64,000 nucleotides of DNA from an uncultured Eubacterium sp. (GCA_910584875.1 CAJUDA010000002.1:16651-80650); one strand, 5' to 3'. Counted from the first letter of the stretch, positions 18,192 through 27,844 are shown. Made by a program: numbers and translations. Notes: generated by a model from the letters alone, not told the origin.

Positions 18192-19412
18192 CTATCCAAA
18201 ATATTTATCATACCACAAATCACCTACTTCAACTCCTTCCTCAGTTAATTCCTTAACAAATTGATACTCGGAAGTTCTCTTTGCAGAGGAGAAACCACTC
18301 TCATCTTTCTTTAACACCCAGACGTCTTCTGGATTTAAGGAATTTACAAAAAAAGGACTATGTGTAGTTACAAACAACTGTTTACTGAAACCTGTTCCGG
18401 CACTTCTCCTCATCTCAATCGCCAGATCCGATAAATAATGATGATAAAGACCATTTTCCGGCTCCTCGATAAAAACCAGCTGCCTCGCATTCTTTTCATG
18501 GAGCAAAAGATAATACGCAAAAAGTTTTAATGTTCCATCTGACATCTTCTGCGAAAAAAAGGGCTCTGAAAAACCTTTTTCCCAAAATTGTAACACAACT
18601 TGTCCATTTGGCATCTTTAGCGGTTTGATTTTTTCTATACCCGGGAGTTTGCCTTGAATATCGGATAATGTCCTGTCAAAATCTGCCTTATTTTCCCGAT
18701 ACATATACTGTGCTACATTATTTAAGTTACTGCCGATTCTATCTAAATAGGGCTGTGGTGCCGATGTCTGTATTTTGCGGGACGCATCCGGTGCAAAATA
18801 GCACAAATACCAGCTTTTCAAAAACTTAAGGAATTTTTCTATTCTTGTATATTGTTTCATTGCCCCAAGAGTTACGACTCCCAGTTTTCGGGCATCCGAC
18901 AATGTGACAGGGATCTTCACTCCATCCGATACTCCCGTCTCATCGTCCTGCCCCCCTGTGCTCCCCTCAAAAGCATATCCTGTACCATTTTGAAGATGCA
19001 AAAAGGATCTCGGACGTCCCTGGTTTTCCACTCTTTGCCTCAATCTCTCTTCCTGTACATATGGCCGGCCATAACGGTCTAAATCAATCGCCAGCTCATA
19101 AGTAATAGGGCGTGTATTGCTCGATTCCCTGTAATACAATTCAAAGCGGATCGGTTCTGTGACCCCCTGGGAACGGATTTGCTCAAATCCTCCCCGGTTC
19201 CCAACATCACAAGCCGCTTCGATCCCCATCTCCAGACAATCTGCAATAAATCCAAATACATCTGCTACTGTACTCTTTCCATTCCCGCTGGGTCCGATGA
19301 TCGTAGTCATATTACTTAATGGCTTTTCTTTCTGGTGCGAAAGCGTTTTTCCCAACGTGATATCTTTTAATGAGCCATAATTATGAATAGAAATACCTTC
19401 GATTTTTCCCAT
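18192..19412 (-). CDS. AAA/ABC-type ATPase (AAA15/AAA21-like), probable defence ATPase
   Basis: 406 aa from ATG 19412, which has AGGAGG five bases upstream; longer in-frame starts up to 19529 lack a site. SMC/RecF-like ATPase: Walker A GPSGNGKST (40-48), an ABC-signature-like SDGTLKLFAYYLL (about residue 284), Walker B LVFIEEPENGLYHH, then TTHSPFFVNSL with the switch His. The middle is a helical, poorly conserved region. Directly followed by the TOPRIM gene. The pair is AT-richer than its neighbours, as often seen for mobile defence genes. Confidence 0.78.
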   Translation of the reverse strand: MGKIEGISIHNYGSLKDITLGKTLSHQKEKPLSNMTTIIGPSGNGKSTVADVFGFIADCLEMGIEAACDVGNRGGFEQIRSQGVTEPIRFELYYRESSNTRPITYELAIDLDRYGRPYVQEERLRQRVENQGRPRSFLHLQNGTGYAFEGSTGGQDDETGVSDGVKIPVTLSDARKLGVVTLGAMKQYTRIEKFLKFLKSWYLCYFAPDASRKIQTSAPQPYLDRIGSNLNNVAQYMYRENKADFDRTLSDIQGKLPGIEKIKPLKMPNGQVVLQFWEKGFSEPFFSQKMSDGTLKLFAYYLLLHEKNARQLVFIEEPENGLYHHYLSDLAIEMRRSAGTGFSKQLFVTTHSPFFVNSLNPEDVWVLKKDESGFSSAKRTSEYQFVKELTEEGVEVGDLWYDKYFG

Positions 19413-19532
19413 TACAACCTCCTGCCATGTTACATTTTTCCATCTATAGTCATTATAAGCGTTTTTTTTTTGAAAATCAATCCATATAAGGCTCGGAAAG
19501 TATTTTCCCTCACGGAAATTCCCCAACATAAA

Positions 19533-19572
19533 ACAGCCACCCGGCAGGTCAATCTGCCAAATGACTGCTCTT
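19533..19572 (-). terminator. Terminator of spoIIID
   Basis: On the minus strand, AGCAGTCA..GGCAG pairs with CTGCC..TGGCTG (G-U pairs tolerated), followed by TTTT. Lies directly after the spoIIID stop codon and before the ATPase gene. Confidence 0.65.
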
Positions 19573-19574
19573 TT

Positions 19575-19856
19575 TTAATTCATGTGCTGCTTTTCCCGCA
19601 GGTATTTATCCTTGGTCGCCAGACCTCCCCGTATGTGACGCTCGGATTTATTGACATCCAGTACTTTCCTTGCCTGAGCGGCAAGCGAAGGATTTATTCT
19701 CAGGAGCCGCTCTGTTACATCCTTATGTACCGTACTCTTGCTTACGCCAAAGCGCGCCGCTGTCTGCCGCACCGTAGCATTATTTGCAACGATATATTCC
19801 GCAACAGCTACCGCCCTTTCCTCAATCGGCGTCTGATGCATATGATATTGATTCAA
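19575..19856 (-). CDS. spoIIID: Sporulation transcription factor SpoIIID
   Basis: 93 aa helix-turn-helix DNA-binding protein that tunes sigma-E genes in the mother cell. Diagnostic stretch VRQTAARFGVSKSTVHKDVTERL, nearly the same as in B. subtilis SpoIIID, and RHIRGGLATKDKY at the C-terminus. Start TTG 19856 follows GGGGGAG; a downstream ATG at 19841 is far from any site. Shows that the organism belongs to the endospore-forming lineage. Confidence 0.94.
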   Translation of the reverse strand: MNQYHMHQTPIEERAVAVAEYIVANNATVRQTAARFGVSKSTVHKDVTERLLRINPSLAAQARKVLDVNKSERHIRGGLATKDKYLREKQHMN

Positions 19857-19883
19857 GTTCTCCCCCTGAAACAGTGTTTATAC

Positions 19884-19914
19884 AATCTATGCCCCAGGGG
19901 TCTTTTTTATGAAT
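19884..19914 (-). promoter_or_regulatory. Possible sigma-E promoter of spoIIID
   Basis: -10 CATAGATT (19884-19891), 15-bp spacer, -35 ATTCATAA (19907-19914). This fits the known sigma-E pattern (ATA-rich -35, CATA-type -10), and spoIIID is a sigma-E gene in B. subtilis. Single-site match, so a suggestion only. Confidence 0.35.
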
Positions 19915-19920
19915 GGAAGC

Positions 19921-20787
19921 TTACATTTTCCGGCTGATCTCATCAATCAGAAGCATCCGGTAGGTCATGGTCCCTCCCCGTACTTCTTTTGTACATTCTT
20001 CTGCCCTCTCTGCCGCCTCATTCATCCATTCCACAGCTGCACAGACCGCATCCCACTCAGAAAATGGCTCCGCCGGAATCTTTTCCCTCTCCTGCCCGTC
20101 CGATTTTTTTCTCCCATTCTCCTCAGCCATTTTCCTGGCCGCCGCCAGACAGGTTCCCATCAGCTCTGACAACATACAGCCGCTTCCCGTGATCCGTGCC
20201 GACAGAGGCGATCCGCCCTGAAACACCTGATGCCTTCCCCCCTGTACGACCAGATCATCCACACCTGAGACAACAACGATCGCTCCGGTCTGGCGGGCAA
20301 GACGTGTGGCATCCGCCAGGCACTGTTCCAGATGAGACTGCCGCATCACCTGGGACTGGTCTGCATCTACAAAGGACTGCAGTTCTTCTCCCTCTCTCCT
20401 TTCAAAAAGAAGGGATAATGTGTGTATCTCGGCAGCGTTTCCGCGGATCGCTGTCAGTTTCAGTTCCCTCATCAGCCGGAGACTGGTCTGCCGCCGGAGC
20501 TCTGTAGAACCGGCAGCCACAGGATCAAAGACAATGGGATGATTCAGAAAATTTGCTGTCCTGCCTGCACGAAGCATCGCCTCTCTGGACGCCACTGCTC
20601 CCAGATTGAGAACAAGACCATCACAAAGAGACGTCATCTCCGAAACTTCATCCGGATCTGACGCCATCACAGCACTGCCGCCTGCGGCAAGAATTATATT
20701 GGCACAATCATTGATGGTTATATTATTTGTAATAGAATGAATCCTCGGATCAGTCTTTCTTATACTCTGTATCAAGTCACATTTCAT
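19921..20787 (-). CDS. thiM: Hydroxyethylthiazole kinase
   Basis: 288 aa. Phosphorylates 4-methyl-5-(2-hydroxyethyl)thiazole so salvaged thiazole can enter thiamine synthesis. Ribokinase-like family features: N-terminal SITNNITINDCANI, AAGGSAVMASDPDE, and the anion-hole motif ARITGSGCMLS with the catalytic Cys in the C-terminal third. The C-terminal part has an extra charged insertion (EENGRKKSDGQEREK) before the last helices, which makes it slightly long for the family. Follows thiW by 77 bp. No TPP riboswitch is visible upstream. Confidence 0.93.
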   Translation of the reverse strand: MKCDLIQSIRKTDPRIHSITNNITINDCANIILAAGGSAVMASDPDEVSEMTSLCDGLVLNLGAVASREAMLRAGRTANFLNHPIVFDPVAAGSTELRRQTSLRLMRELKLTAIRGNAAEIHTLSLLFERREGEELQSFVDADQSQVMRQSHLEQCLADATRLARQTGAIVVVSGVDDLVVQGGRHQVFQGGSPLSARITGSGCMLSELMGTCLAAARKMAEENGRKKSDGQEREKIPAEPFSEWDAVCAAVEWMNEAAERAEECTKEVRGGTMTYRMLLIDEISRKM

Positions 20788-20864
20788 AATACGTCCCCAT
20801 TCCTATGATCAATCGCCTGCCATGCTGTCATCGCAGTCTGACAGGTGCGGCAGCAAATCTAAAA

Positions 20865-21356
20865 CTACCCCAGCATCTTTTGCAGACGGACAAGAGTCCC
20901 TGACCGTTTCATCGTCAGCAAAACAAGATAACCCAGTACCGAACCCACGATACATGCCGGCATAAACAGCGGAATGTAATAAAACGGGGAATCCAGTGCA
21001 ATACCGAACCCATAACACATCACATAATAACTGACTATGGCGCTTAGAATTCCTGTCCCGATCACCTCTCCCACGACAGCCAGGAACATTTTATCTGATA
21101 AAAGATAAAATACCCCTGCCAGAAAAGCACCGATCACAGCGCCTATGATCGCAGTGACAGGACGCCCCGTCAACAGCATCCGCATAATACCTGTGAGCAA
21201 TGCCGAAAGAAACGCATAAAAAGGTCCTGCCAGTACGGCGCAGATCACATTGCAGAAATGCTGGAACGGCACAACAAACGGAAATGATACAAATGTTGAT
21301 AATATAAAACTGAGGCATGACATAAAGGCAGTAAAACATATTTTTCTTAATTTCAT
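20865..21356 (-). CDS. thiW: Thiamine-precursor ECF transporter S component ThiW
   Basis: 163 aa with five to six membrane segments and the ThiW-type motif FPFVVPFQHFCNVICAVLAG. S components bind a vitamin and use shared EcfAAT subunits encoded elsewhere. ThiW is proposed to bring in thiazole, which fits the thiM gene directly downstream. Start ATG with AGGGG that overlaps the stop region of the upstream Na/Pi transporter (7 bp gap). Confidence 0.85.
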   Translation of the reverse strand: MKLRKICFTAFMSCLSFILSTFVSFPFVVPFQHFCNVICAVLAGPFYAFLSALLTGIMRMLLTGRPVTAIIGAVIGAFLAGVFYLLSDKMFLAVVGEVIGTGILSAIVSYYVMCYGFGIALDSPFYYIPLFMPACIVGSVLGYLVLLTMKRSGTLVRLQKMLG

Positions 21357-21363
21357 AATTCCC

Positions 21364-22983
21364 CTAGTTCATCGCATATTTCTTTGCCGCCTGGGCAATA
21401 TTCAGACAATGATCCGCCACACGTTCCAGATCCACCAGAATCTCACTGTAAAATAATCCCTGGTTGGCTTCACACTTCATCTTGGCAAGACGCTTGATAT
21501 TGCTGTTACGCATCTTGTCCACGAGATCATCAATGTCTGCTTCCAGGTCATAGATCACCTGGTACAGCCCTCTGTCCGGCTCTGCAAAATATGTACACGC
21601 CAGATCGTAGATCTGATAGACCGAATCACACAGGTGTTTCAGTTCCTTCAGTGCCTTTCCTGAGAATTTCTGTTTGTTCTCCTTTAACTGATTGGCATAG
21701 CCAAGCATATTTTCCGCATGATCGCCGATCCGCTCCAGATCCGTCACGATATGGTACAGGTTACCGACATGCATTGCCTCCTTCGCCGATAATCCCATCT
21801 CACTGGTACGGATCAGTGTGGCAGTGATCTCTTTGTTCAGGAAATCCACCGTGGACTCATTTTCATCAAATGCCTCATTCGTCAGTACCTTCTCTGCAAA
21901 ATAAGCCTTGGTAGAAGCTTCGAGGTTATCACGGACAAGTCCACACATACGCCCTACCTCCTGATCGATCTGACCGATCAGCACTGTACCGGACTGATAG
22001 CCGGACTCGTCAATATAGTGAAGCTCTGCCGCTTCCTTCCTGTCCTTTCCACGGATGATCCACTGCGCCATCCTGACAAGGTATTTCGCACAGGGCAGTA
22101 AAACAATCACCGTCACAAGGTTGAAGATTGTGTTGGCATTGGCGATCTGTCGGCTTGGATTGTCCGGAGAAGTCGAGGCGATCCAGTCCAATACAGCCGG
22201 AAAGACTGATGACACGATCAGGAAAAGCAGCATACCGATACTCTCAAACAGAACTACGATCAGCGCTACTCTCTTTGCATCCTTGCGTCCACTGAGAGAA
22301 GCCAGCGCCGGTGCCACACTGGCGCCGATATTCATACCAAGCATAATGAAAAATGCCTGATGGAATCCCATAACACCACTGACTGCCATCATCTGCAGGA
22401 CGCCGACGGATGCCGAGGCGCTCTGGATGATCACCGTAAAGATAATACCTACCAGAACCCCCAGGATCGGGTTGGAAAACTGCTGGAGGATCCCCTGGAA
22501 CCATTCTTCATGTGCCAGCGGTTTCATCGCCTCGCTCATGGTCCCCAGCCCGATAAATAACACACCCAGGCTGGCGATGATCTGCCCCACATTTTTTATT
22601 TTCGTTTTTTTGAAAAACATCGTAATCGCCACGCCGATAAACGCAATGACCGGTGCAATCTGTGAAATATTGAACGCAATCAGCTGGCCGGTGATCGTCG
22701 TACCGATCTTCGCCCCCATCAGGATCCCGACAGAACGTTCCAGCTCCATCATCCCGGCATTGACAAAACCAACTACCATCACACACATGGCATTGGAACT
22801 CTGGATCAAAGCCGTCAACCCTGCTCCTACCATCATTGCAACAATACGATTCTGCGTCAGTTTCTCCAGAATCTTCTTAAGATAAGAACCGGCTACCAGT
22901 TTCAACCCGTCGCTCATCAGGTTCATTCCAAAAATGAACATCGCCAATCCGCCCATCAGGCCGACTACATTCCATATATCCAT
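21364..22983 (-). CDS. Na/Pi cotransporter family protein with C-terminal PhoU-like domain
   Basis: 539 aa. The N-terminal half (about 1-310) holds two repeats of the Na/Pi-cotransporter domain with the Gln-Ser-Ser motifs ALIQSSNAM and VIIQSASASVG. After a membrane segment near 305, residues 330-535 form two PhoU-like helical bundles with the metal-binding type repeat HIVTDLERIGDHAEN and SEILVDLERVADHC. Typical clostridial NptA/YjbB-like phosphate exporter or importer. Start ATG at 22983; thiW follows within 7 bp, though there is no clear functional link. Confidence 0.93.
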   Translation of the reverse strand: MDIWNVVGLMGGLAMFIFGMNLMSDGLKLVAGSYLKKILEKLTQNRIVAMMVGAGLTALIQSSNAMCVMVVGFVNAGMMELERSVGILMGAKIGTTITGQLIAFNISQIAPVIAFIGVAITMFFKKTKIKNVGQIIASLGVLFIGLGTMSEAMKPLAHEEWFQGILQQFSNPILGVLVGIIFTVIIQSASASVGVLQMMAVSGVMGFHQAFFIMLGMNIGASVAPALASLSGRKDAKRVALIVVLFESIGMLLFLIVSSVFPAVLDWIASTSPDNPSRQIANANTIFNLVTVIVLLPCAKYLVRMAQWIIRGKDRKEAAELHYIDESGYQSGTVLIGQIDQEVGRMCGLVRDNLEASTKAYFAEKVLTNEAFDENESTVDFLNKEITATLIRTSEMGLSAKEAMHVGNLYHIVTDLERIGDHAENMLGYANQLKENKQKFSGKALKELKHLCDSVYQIYDLACTYFAEPDRGLYQVIYDLEADIDDLVDKMRNSNIKRLAKMKCEANQGLFYSEILVDLERVADHCLNIAQAAKKYAMN

Positions 22984-23097
22984 TCGTTATGTCCTCTCTC
23001 ATGTATATTTTCTGATTTCCCATATCTGTTTTTAGTAACCTGACTCCCTACCTCTCAATATAACATTATTCACCAAAATGCACAACAGCCAATTATA

Positions 23098-24807
23098 CTA
23101 TTTCAGAAATCCAAGCTCTCTCCACCGGTTCACACAGGCAAAAACCTCCTGGGCACGGGGCAGGGCAAGGTTACCCGGAAGAGCCCCTCCCCTGCAGATC
23201 CCCTCCCAGCCCCGGGTATCCAGTACATGCATCGTATCATCCACTGCTTTCCTGAGATTTTTCATGCCGTCAAATACCTGCATCCGCATATATTTCATGA
23301 GCTGCGCCAGCGCCGTCAGCTGCTCCGTATCTGCCAGCTGCTCCACATAGCGCAGGTTTATCGTATCACGGTTTATGGTGATGCCATCCATCCCCTGCGT
23401 CTTCATTTTAACCCTTCCATCTGCCCCAAAGCGGCTGTCTGCTTTCGGAACCCTGTTATAATCCGGCTGTCCTGCCGCCGGAACATCACCCGCCGGCAGA
23501 GGAAACGCCTCCGCCTCTTTCTTTGCCAGTGCCGTGATCTCCAGCGGTTTGTAACGGTTCATCTGAATGATGCAGTCTGCCTTGTGAAAGTAGCTGCCCG
23601 AGCTGCCTGCTACCAGTACCGTGGAAATTCCTTCTTTTTCGTACAGCTCCTGTACTCTCTCAACAAAAGGCGTGATCGGCTCCATATCCCGGTGCACGAC
23701 CCGCTGCATCAGCTCGTCCCGGACCATAAAGTTGGTTGCGCTTGTATCCTCATCGATCAGAAATACCCGGCTCCCTGCCTCCATTGCCTCTACAACATTC
23801 GCCGCCTGGGAAGTGGATCCACTGGCGTCCCCGGTGGAAAAATGTCTGGTATCCCTGCCATTGGGAAGGTCATTGATAAACAGAGAAATATCTGTCTGTT
23901 TTACACTTCTGCCATCCTCGGCACGCAGCTTCATCGCCGTATCATCCGTGATGACATACTCCCTTCCATCCCCGGCAATATGGTTATACACTCCCAGCTC
24001 CAGCGCCTTGAGCAGTGTGGATTTGCCGTGATAACCGCCGCCCACGATCAGGGTAATGCCGCGGCGTATCCCCATACCGCATAGCTTTCCCCGCCGGGGA
24101 AGGTCCATCTCGACCTCCATCTCCTTTGGCGAATGAAACGGCACCGCTCCCTTCATGGGACGGCTGCTGACGCCGGATTCCCTCGGGAGTACCGCACCAT
24201 TTGCCACGAACGCCACCAGTCCCTGTTCTTTTAACTGCTGCCGGATGTAGGTCTGATCCTCCGCCAGTTCTGTCACAGCCCGTATTTTAACCGCATCCAG
24301 TGAACTGGCATACAAAGATTTTTTGACACAGACGGGCAGGAAATCAAAAAGGATCTTTTCCAGCTCACGGCTGTTTACCGTCCTTCCATTCGCCGGAAAC
24401 CCGATCTCCATGCGCACAATAATGTCTCCCGTCGGTGGATCGATCTGGCATGCCGTCCGCTCCAGCACCTCCTGTCCCGGCGTGCTGACTGACATAAGAC
24501 CAGATTTGCCCGATCCTCTCGCCTGAAAAGAAAATTCCCGGATCTGTCTGGCAAATCCCCGCAGAAGATAATCCTCCAGAGCCCTCTTCTTCTCCCGGGT
24601 CGTAAACAGGTCTTTGTCCAGCCCTGCCTGCGCCCCTGCCACATGGATACTGACCTTAGACGGCGCGGCAAACGGATCTCCCTGTACATGGTCAATACCG
24701 AGAAGATAGCCGGGAAAACGGTAAATCCCCCTCAGCTGTTTATAAGACGGATACCCTTTATGATCGATCTGCCTCAATAGATTTTGTAATTCCTGATTTG
24801 TCTTCAC
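23098..24807 (-). CDS. ABC-ATPase domain protein (COG3044-like)
   Basis: 569 aa. A P-loop ATPase of the ABC superfamily with an unusual, stand-alone domain: N-terminal ISOCOT-like region (GYPSYKQLRGIYRF), Walker A GGGYHGKST at about residue 256, then HFSTGDASGSTSQAANVVEAMEAG, Walker B FLIDEDTSATNF (about 345) and LVAGSSGSYFHKAD. The same protein type is found in many bacteria and in trypanosomes (MRB1590), where it binds RNA. The substrate in bacteria is not known. Stop is 61 bp from no further gene; 13 bp downstream of the aldo/keto reductase. Confidence 0.85.
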   Translation of the reverse strand: MKTNQELQNLLRQIDHKGYPSYKQLRGIYRFPGYLLGIDHVQGDPFAAPSKVSIHVAGAQAGLDKDLFTTREKKRALEDYLLRGFARQIREFSFQARGSGKSGLMSVSTPGQEVLERTACQIDPPTGDIIVRMEIGFPANGRTVNSRELEKILFDFLPVCVKKSLYASSLDAVKIRAVTELAEDQTYIRQQLKEQGLVAFVANGAVLPRESGVSSRPMKGAVPFHSPKEMEVEMDLPRRGKLCGMGIRRGITLIVGGGYHGKSTLLKALELGVYNHIAGDGREYVITDDTAMKLRAEDGRSVKQTDISLFINDLPNGRDTRHFSTGDASGSTSQAANVVEAMEAGSRVFLIDEDTSATNFMVRDELMQRVVHRDMEPITPFVERVQELYEKEGISTVLVAGSSGSYFHKADCIIQMNRYKPLEITALAKKEAEAFPLPAGDVPAAGQPDYNRVPKADSRFGADGRVKMKTQGMDGITINRDTINLRYVEQLADTEQLTALAQLMKYMRMQVFDGMKNLRKAVDDTMHVLDTRGWEGICRGGALPGNLALPRAQEVFACVNRWRELGFLK

Positions 24808-24820
24808 TCTCTTCCTCCTT

Positions 24821-25999
24821 TTAATAAGCCCGGAACCATTTGACGATTTTTCTTGCCAGCTTATACGCCGGTCCCTCTAGTTTTTTCCGGGCGCGGTCCA
24901 GTTCTTTCCTTATTTCGATATGCTGCGGACAATGCTGCTCGCATTTACCGCAGCCGATGCAGTTGGATGCAGCAGACGATGTACTGCGCAGTGCGGTACA
25001 CATCAGATACTCCTTCTCTGCCGAAAACCATCCTTCTGAAAATCTCCTGTTATAAGCGGCAAACGTCCCCGGAATATCCACATTCTGCGGACACGGCATA
25101 CAGTAACGGCAGCCCGTGCACCCCACCCGGATCCGGGCATTGATCTCATCCACTACCTGTGACAGCATTTTCTCTTCCTCTTCTCCCAGTTCACCTACCG
25201 ATGCCGTCGATGCGGCAGCCGTGTTTTCCTCTATCATCTCCATGGAGTTCATACCGGATAACACACAGGTCACCTCCGGCTGGTTCCAGAGCCAGCGAAA
25301 CGCCCACTGCGCCGGCATGTGCTGTACCGGATATTCCTCCATGATCTTATATGCGGATTCCGGCAGCCGGTTCACGAGACGTCCGCCCCGCAGCGGCTCC
25401 ATGATAATCACTGGAAGACCCTTTTTATGCGCATAATGCAGTCCGGTGCGTCCTGCCTGTGAGTGCTCATCCATATAGTTGTACTGGATCTGGCAGAAAT
25501 CCCAGTCGTACGCATCGACCAGCTGACAGAACATATCCGAGTTTCCATGATAGGAAAATCCGATCTGGCGGATCGCACCGCTCTCTTTCTTTTTCTGAAG
25601 CCATGCCAGGATACCCAGTTCTTTCAGCCGTTCCCATGTTTTCACATCCGTGAGCATATGCATCAGATAATAATCAATATAATCCGTCTGCAGCCGCGAT
25701 AACTGTTCGTCAAAATACTTATCCATACTCCCTTCATTCTTGATAAGATAATGGGGAAGCTTGGTCGCGATAGAAACGTTCTCGCGGATCTGGTTCTTTG
25801 CCAGAATCTCTCCCAGCACCTTCTCACTGCCCGGATAGACATATGCCGTGTCATAATAATTCACACCGGCACGATATGCCGCCAGGATCTCTTTCTCTGC
25901 TTTTTCTTTCTGGATCCGCCCCGCACTCTGGGTAAAGCGCATACATCCATACCCCAATATTGAAATATCATTACCATACCGGTCTTTTCTATAATTCAA
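24821..25999 (-). CDS. Aldo/keto reductase with C-terminal ferredoxin motifs
   Basis: 392 aa from TTG 25999; GGAGG overlaps the stop of the phosphoesterase, so translation is coupled. The N-terminal barrel has the family residues Asp/Tyr in NYYDTAYVYPGSE, Lys (TKLPHYL) and His in DYYLMHML. The C-terminal 110 residues add two [4Fe-4S] motifs: CTGCRYCMPCP and CIGCGKCEQHCP. Such AKR-ferredoxin hybrids are common in anaerobes and probably use reduced ferredoxin or NADPH; the substrate is unknown. Confidence 0.93.
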   Translation of the reverse strand: MNYRKDRYGNDISILGYGCMRFTQSAGRIQKEKAEKEILAAYRAGVNYYDTAYVYPGSEKVLGEILAKNQIRENVSIATKLPHYLIKNEGSMDKYFDEQLSRLQTDYIDYYLMHMLTDVKTWERLKELGILAWLQKKKESGAIRQIGFSYHGNSDMFCQLVDAYDWDFCQIQYNYMDEHSQAGRTGLHYAHKKGLPVIIMEPLRGGRLVNRLPESAYKIMEEYPVQHMPAQWAFRWLWNQPEVTCVLSGMNSMEMIEENTAAASTASVGELGEEEEKMLSQVVDEINARIRVGCTGCRYCMPCPQNVDIPGTFAAYNRRFSEGWFSAEKEYLMCTALRSTSSAASNCIGCGKCEQHCPQHIEIRKELDRARKKLEGPAYKLARKIVKWFRAY

Positions 26000-26001
26000 A
26001 T

Positions 26002-26670
26002 TTACCTCCGTTCCGGCAGCCCGCTATCCACGGCAGCGCCTCGGCCCTTTCGCATCCCCGCTCTTCTCTCTGCATCCACTTCGATCCACTCATCCAGTGT
26101 CAGCGGAGTATAATCCGAAAACATACAGAAACAATTGATCATCTGACAGGGAATCGTTCCCGGCACCTTGTCGCCCGGTCCCTGATACAGTGTCTTTCTT
26201 GTCTGATGTACAAATTGGTCCACCAGGATCTCATCCCGGGTATCGTGAACATGGCCGTACAACATATATGTCCTGGGATTTCCCTCCTTATCCCTGCGGT
26301 ACTGTCCGTTATAACAGAACACCGGATAGTGGCTGAGTATGACCTTGCGTTTATTGTCGTGAAGTTCTGCATAGGGTCTGACCCACTCCAAACGCGAGAG
26401 ATCAAATCGCCGGTCATTCAGATACGTGTCATGATTTCCCACAATAAGTGACAGCTTTCCGTGGAGCCGGGCAAGGATATCACTGGTCGCTTTCCCACGT
26501 CCCATGGAGACATCACCGAGGATCACAACCTCATCTCCCGGTCTCACCCGGGCGTTCCACTTGTGTATGATGTATTCATGCATCTCATCGCAGGAAGCAA
26601 ACCCTCTTTGATCCATCTTTGTCAGCAGACTTTCATGGTAAAAATGTAAATCCGAAATATAATATCGCAA
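26002..26670 (-). CDS. Calcineurin-like metallophosphoesterase
   Basis: 222 aa. Metal-ligand motifs in the family order: SDLHFYHE (about 6-13), VVILGDVSMG (about 48-57), VGNHD (about 78-82), LSHYPVF (about 112) and YGHVHDT (about 137). C-terminal 40 residues are basic. It would cleave phosphodiester or phosphomonoester bonds; the substrate is unknown. The reductase gene starts just 2 bp after its stop. Confidence 0.88.
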   Translation of the reverse strand: MRYYISDLHFYHESLLTKMDQRGFASCDEMHEYIIHKWNARVRPGDEVVILGDVSMGRGKATSDILARLHGKLSLIVGNHDTYLNDRRFDLSRLEWVRPYAELHDNKRKVILSHYPVFCYNGQYRRDKEGNPRTYMLYGHVHDTRDEILVDQFVHQTRKTLYQGPGDKVPGTIPCQMINCFCMFSDYTPLTLDEWIEVDAERRAGMRKGRGAAVDSGLPERR

Positions 26671-26711
26671 TCTGTCTGTCCTCTCCCACTATCGTTATTT
26701 CTTACACTGCG

Positions 26712-26737
26712 AAGGGGCTGTCTTAAGACAGCCCCTT
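26712..26737. terminator. Perfect 26-bp palindrome between ilvE and the phosphoesterase
   Basis: Each arm is 13 bp (AAGGGGCTGTCTT and its exact complement), with no loop. Lacks a T run on either side, so it may be a weak terminator for ilvE or a mobile-element scar. Confidence 0.45.
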
Positions 26738-26767
26738 ACTATGCAAATTGCTGTACCAGAATCCATA

Positions 26768-27796
26768 TTACCGGATCACTTCATGGATCCAGCCTTCCGG
26801 CGCATCTACATGCCCCATCTGGATTCCGGTCAGTGTATCATACAATTTTTTTGTAACCGGTCCCATCTCATCCATACCGCTCGGCAGGCAGATCTCTTTG
26901 CCATGATCCACAATCTTCCCGACCGGCGAGATGACTGCCGCCGTACCACACAGACCACACTCTGCAAAATCTTTGACCTCTTCAAATGGAACTTCCCTCT
27001 CCTCCGTCTCAAGACCGAGATACTCCTTTGCCACATACATGATCGACCGTCTTGTAATGGAAGGAAGGATGCTGTCTGACTTTGGTGTGACAACCTTCTG
27101 ATCCTTTGTCACAAAAATGAAGTTCGCCCCACCGGTCTCTTCTACATTCGTACGGGTTGCCGCATCCAGATACATATTCTCATCAAATCCCTGATTGTGG
27201 GCGTCCACAATCGCATGAAGACTCATGGCATAATTGAGTCCCGCCTTGATATGACCGGTGCCATGAGGGGCAGCACGGTCAAAATCTGAGACACGGATCG
27301 TGATCGGTCTGGCGCCGCCTTTAAAATAGGGACCTACCGGTGTACAGAATAACCGGAACTGGTACTCCGCTGCCGGACTTACACCGATCACCGGACCACT
27401 GGCAAACATATATGGGCGAAGATATAACGTAGCGCCGGAACCATACGGCGGCACATACTCCGCATTTGCCCGGACCACTTTATCAACCGCCTCTACAAAA
27501 CGGTCCTCCGGAAATACAGGCATCTCCAGTCTCTTTGCCGTATCCGACATACGCCGGGCATTTAAGTCCGGGCGGAAGGTCACGATTCTTCCGTCTTCTG
27601 TTGTATAAGCCTTCAATCCTTCAAAACAGGACTGTGAATACTGAAGGACACCTGCGCACTCACTTATGGTCACTGTGGCATCTGTCGTCATGACACCGTC
27701 ATCCCATGCCCCGTCTTTATAATTGGATACATATCGTTCTGTCGTTACGTGATAGGCAAATCCCAGATTTGACCAGTCCATATCTTTCTTTTCCAT
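26768..27796 (-). CDS. ilvE: Branched-chain amino acid aminotransferase
   Basis: 342 aa from ATG 27796 (GAGGG upstream; longer start 27832 lacks a site). Fold-type IV PLP enzyme that makes the last step of leucine, isoleucine and valine synthesis. The PLP Lys is in GHIKAGLNYA. Other family stretches: SQSCFEGLKAY near the N-terminus, RPDLNARRM, and VEETGGANFIF. Closest in length to the group II (mitochondrial/plant-like) type. A promoter with a symmetric operator lies upstream. Confidence 0.95.
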   Translation of the reverse strand: MEKKDMDWSNLGFAYHVTTERYVSNYKDGAWDDGVMTTDATVTISECAGVLQYSQSCFEGLKAYTTEDGRIVTFRPDLNARRMSDTAKRLEMPVFPEDRFVEAVDKVVRANAEYVPPYGSGATLYLRPYMFASGPVIGVSPAAEYQFRLFCTPVGPYFKGGARPITIRVSDFDRAAPHGTGHIKAGLNYAMSLHAIVDAHNQGFDENMYLDAATRTNVEETGGANFIFVTKDQKVVTPKSDSILPSITRRSIMYVAKEYLGLETEEREVPFEEVKDFAECGLCGTAAVISPVGKIVDHGKEICLPSGMDEMGPVTKKLYDTLTGIQMGHVDAPEGWIHEVIR

Positions 27797-27844
27797 GCTG
27801 CATTCCCTCTTTCCTGTGTGATGTATCATCATTTACTGTAATCT

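Noticed and set aside
20788..20864. Search for a TPP riboswitch before thiM or before the transporter-thiW operon.
   Set aside because: Neither the conserved CUGAGA nor the second conserved TPP-riboswitch stretch was seen in this gap or in 22984-23097.
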